From contig CAMLHI010000076.1 in assembly GCA_946479705.1 (NCBI GenBank), positions 1 to 8,361 of the forward strand: 8,361 nt of DNA, read 5' to 3'. Both the position numbers and the translations under genes were made by a program. Positions 6,485 through 8,361 of the stretch are shown piece after piece. Each line of letters opens with the position of its first letter. Position 1 is the first letter of the stretch. The notes beneath the pieces are model-generated. The model was not told the DNA's origin, searched no databases, and worked only from the letters and a program-made list of their open reading frames with translations. This DNA is from an uncultured Oxalobacteraceae bacterium (GTDB lineage Bacteria; Pseudomonadota; Gammaproteobacteria; Burkholderiales; Burkholderiaceae).

Positions 6485-8361
6485 GCAAGGCCGCGCGCTT
6501 CCCGCGTCCCCAGCGCCTGCTCGGCAAGACCATGGCGCTGGCCAACATCCTCACCGCCGGCGCCGCCCTGCTGGTGGCCAGCATCGCCCTGATCGCCATC
6601 CAGTTCCTGGCCCTGCGCGCCTCGCTGGCCGAGGACTTGCGCGTGCAGGCTCGCATCATCGGCAACAACAGCAGCGCCGCCCTGCTGTTCCACGACACCC
6701 GCGCCGGCGAGGAAACCCTGGCCGGGCTGGCGGTCTCGCCGAGCGTGACCGCCGCCGCGGTATTCGACGGCGCCGGCAACGCCCTGGCGCGCTACCAGCG
6801 CGGCCTGCGCGGGGCGCTGGCACCGCTGCCGGACGCCGAACTGATCGAAGCGGGCTACGCCTTCGGCATCGACCACCTCGACGTGGTCGAACCGGTCCGG
6901 GTCAACGACCAGCGCATCGGCGTGGTGCTGATCCGCGCCACGCTCGACCAGCTGTTCTCGCGCCTGGTCACCTACGCCGGCCTGACCCTGGCGATCGCCC
7001 TCGGCTCGCTGGTGCTGGCCTATGCGCTGGTGTCGAAGATGCGGCGCGCGGTGCGCGGAGCCGAAGCCCATTTGCACTTCCTGGCCCACGTCGACCCGGT
7101 CACCAATCTGCCCAACCGCAACCAGTTCAACGACCGCCTCGGCTTCGCCCTGGAGCAGGCCGACCGGCGCGAAACCGCCGTCGGCCTGCTGCTGCTCGAC
7201 CTGGACAACTTCAAGGTCGTCAACGACACCCTCGGCCACGATTGCGGCGACGCCCTGCTCAAGCTGGTGGCCGACCGGCTGATGCAGACCCTGCGCATCA
7301 ACGACGTCATCTGCCGCATCGGCGGCGACGAATTCGTCATCATCACCGAGCCCTTCGACGACGATGCCGAAGTGGCCGGGGTGGCGCGCAAGATCCTGGC
7401 CGCGCTGGCGGCGCCGTTCGCGGTGGAGACCCACCAGCTGTATGTGAGCGCGAGCATCGGCGTGTCGGTCTACCCGCGCGACGCGCGCGACGCGCGCACG
7501 CTCACGCGCAGCGCCGACACGGCCATGTATTGCGCCAAGAACCGCGGCAAGAATGGCTACGAGGTGTTCAACCCGGCGATGGAGGAACGCGCCCAGATGC
7601 GCCTGAAGATCGAGGCCAACCTGCGCCGGGCACTCGAGCGCGGCGAGCTGGAACTGCACTATCAGCCGCAGATCGACCTGGCCAGCGGATCCATTGTCGG
7701 CATCGAAGCGCTGGCGCGCTGGCACTGCGCCGAGCTGGGAACGGTCAACCCGGCCGACTTCATTCCGGTGGCCGAGGAAAGCGGGATCATCGTGGCGCTG
7801 GGGCGCTGGGTGCTGCAAAGCGCCTGCCGCCAGAGCGCCGCCTGGCGCGCGCAGGGCCTGCTGGACACGGTCGAACACGTGGCCGTTAACCTGTCGGCCT
7901 GCCAGACCCGCGATGGCGCCCTGATGGACGACATCCGGGCGATCCTGGCCGAGACCGGGCTGCCCAGCGGGCTGCTGGAACTGGAGATCACCGAGGGGGT
8001 ACTGATGGAGAACGTGAATGCCAACCTGGACCTGCTGCACTGCTTCCAGGCCGCCGGCATTCACCTGTCGATCGACGATTTCGGCACCGGCTATTCCTCG
8101 ATGTCGTACCTGAAGCGCTTCCCGATCGACCAGCTCAAGATCGACCGCAGCTTCGTGCACGACGTGCCGGGCGACGGCGAAGCCATCGCCACGGCCATCA
8201 TCGCGATGGCGCACAGCCTGGATTTGACGGTGGTGGCCGAAGGGGTGGAGACGGCCGAGCAGCTGGACTTCCTGCGCCAGGCCGGCTGCGACGTGGTGCA
8301 GGGCTACTATCTGGCGCGCCCGATGGCGGTGCCGCAGCTGACCGAACTGCTGCGCCAGCGC
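6481..8361 (+). CDS. Membrane cyclic-di-GMP enzyme: CHASE8, GGDEF and EAL domains (3' end outside window)
   Basis: The frame is open from ATG 6481 (AGGAG at 6470-6474) to the right edge, giving 627 residues without a stop. TM1 is at about 19-45, and a periplasmic CHASE8-like domain follows at 46-160 (VQARIIGNNSSAALLF, then the SPSVTAAAVFDGAGNALARY region). TM2 is at 163-184. The GGDEF domain, about 197-360, has DPVTNLPNR, an intact GGDEF at 281-285, and an RIND inhibitory site at 272-275, correctly five residues upstream. This indicates an active, product-inhibited diguanylate cyclase. The EAL domain, from about 380 on, keeps EAL at 409-411, N470, E505, D532-D533 in DDFGTGYSS, K553, E587 and Q607, the residues expected for an active phosphodiesterase. 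It could therefore make and break cyclic-di-GMP. Unlike YfiN, no HAMP domain is visible; only about 15 residues separate TM2 from GGDEF. The ATGA overlap with the YfiR-like gene supports a repressor-enzyme pair acting across the inner membrane. Confidence 0.95.
   Translation, partial: MSKAARFPRPQRLLGKTMALANILTAGAALLVASIALIAIQFLALRASLAEDLRVQARIIGNNSSAALLFHDTRAGEETLAGLAVSPSVTAAAVFDGAGNALARYQRGLRGALAPLPDAELIEAGYAFGIDHLDVVEPVRVNDQRIGVVLIRATLDQLFSRLVTYAGLTLAIALGSLVLAYALVSKMRRAVRGAEAHLHFLAHVDPVTNLPNRNQFNDRLGFALEQADRRETAVGLLLLDLDNFKVVNDTLGHDCGDALLKLVADRLMQTLRINDVICRIGGDEFVIITEPFDDDAEVAGVARKILAALAAPFAVETHQLYVSASIGVSVYPRDARDARTLTRSADTAMYCAKNRGKNGYEVFNPAMEERAQMRLKIEANLRRALERGELELHYQPQIDLASGSIVGIEALARWHCAELGTVNPADFIPVAEESGIIVALGRWVLQSACRQSAAWRAQGLLDTVEHVAVNLSACQTRDGALMDDIRAILAETGLPSGLLELEITEGVLMENVNANLDLLHCFQAAGIHLSIDDFGTGYSSMSYLKRFPIDQLKIDRSFVHDVPGDGEAIATAIIAMAHSLDLTVVAEGVETAEQLDFLRQAGCDVVQGYYLARPMAVPQLTELLRQR

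Noticed and set aside
7476..7497. Tandem 9-bp repeat GCGCGACGC in the GGDEF domain
   Set aside because: It encodes RDARDAR in a loop whose length matches ordinary GGDEF domains, so it is a codon-use coincidence rather than an expansion.
6289..8214. A 641-codon open frame on the minus strand opposite the GGDEF-EAL gene
   Set aside because: Same composition artefact; the plus strand carries intact GGDEF and EAL motifs in the frame starting at 6481.

Overview
This is a GC-rich proteobacterial chromosomal window. Protein styles (GcvP C-terminus, 4HB/HAMP chemoreceptor, YfiR/CHASE8 signalling) suggest a Burkholderiales betaproteobacterium, possibly Oxalobacteraceae such as Massilia or Duganella. 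That placement is an impression from the sequences, not a database result.

Left part (1-1754, + strand): the 3' two thirds of gcvP, the glycine-cleavage-system P protein. It enters from the left edge and looks fully intact. Middle left (3296 down to 1745, - strand): a two-gene unit facing gcvP. A periplasmic single-Cache (sCache_2) protein comes first. Four bases later comes a chemoreceptor-like protein that keeps its membrane sensor half and HAMP but has lost almost all of the cytoplasmic signalling hairpin. Its stop codon lies inside the last codons of gcvP, so the two genes overlap tail to tail by 10 bp. Two GC-rich hairpins lie just beyond the gcvP stop. Middle (3497-3832, + strand): a small three-helix membrane protein with a TM2-like GAGQLY motif, divergent from the Cache gene.

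Right part (3833-8361, + strand): an AT-richer 131-bp control region, then a compact three-gene operon. It encodes an outer-membrane TonB-dependent receptor, a periplasmic YfiR-like repressor (start overlapping the receptor stop by 11 bp), and an inner-membrane CHASE8-GGDEF-EAL protein (ATGA overlap), which runs off the right edge. The layout is a probable envelope-spanning signalling chain. A receptor in the outer membrane would inform a periplasmic YfiR-type inhibitor, which would control a membrane cyclic-di-GMP enzyme. This is reminiscent of YfiBNR/TpbB, with a TonB receptor in place of the OmpA-like lipoprotein YfiB. It is the most interesting system in the window. The control region ahead of it carries a 7-bp direct repeat with 21-bp periodicity, a palindrome over one copy, and a second palindrome near the start codon.
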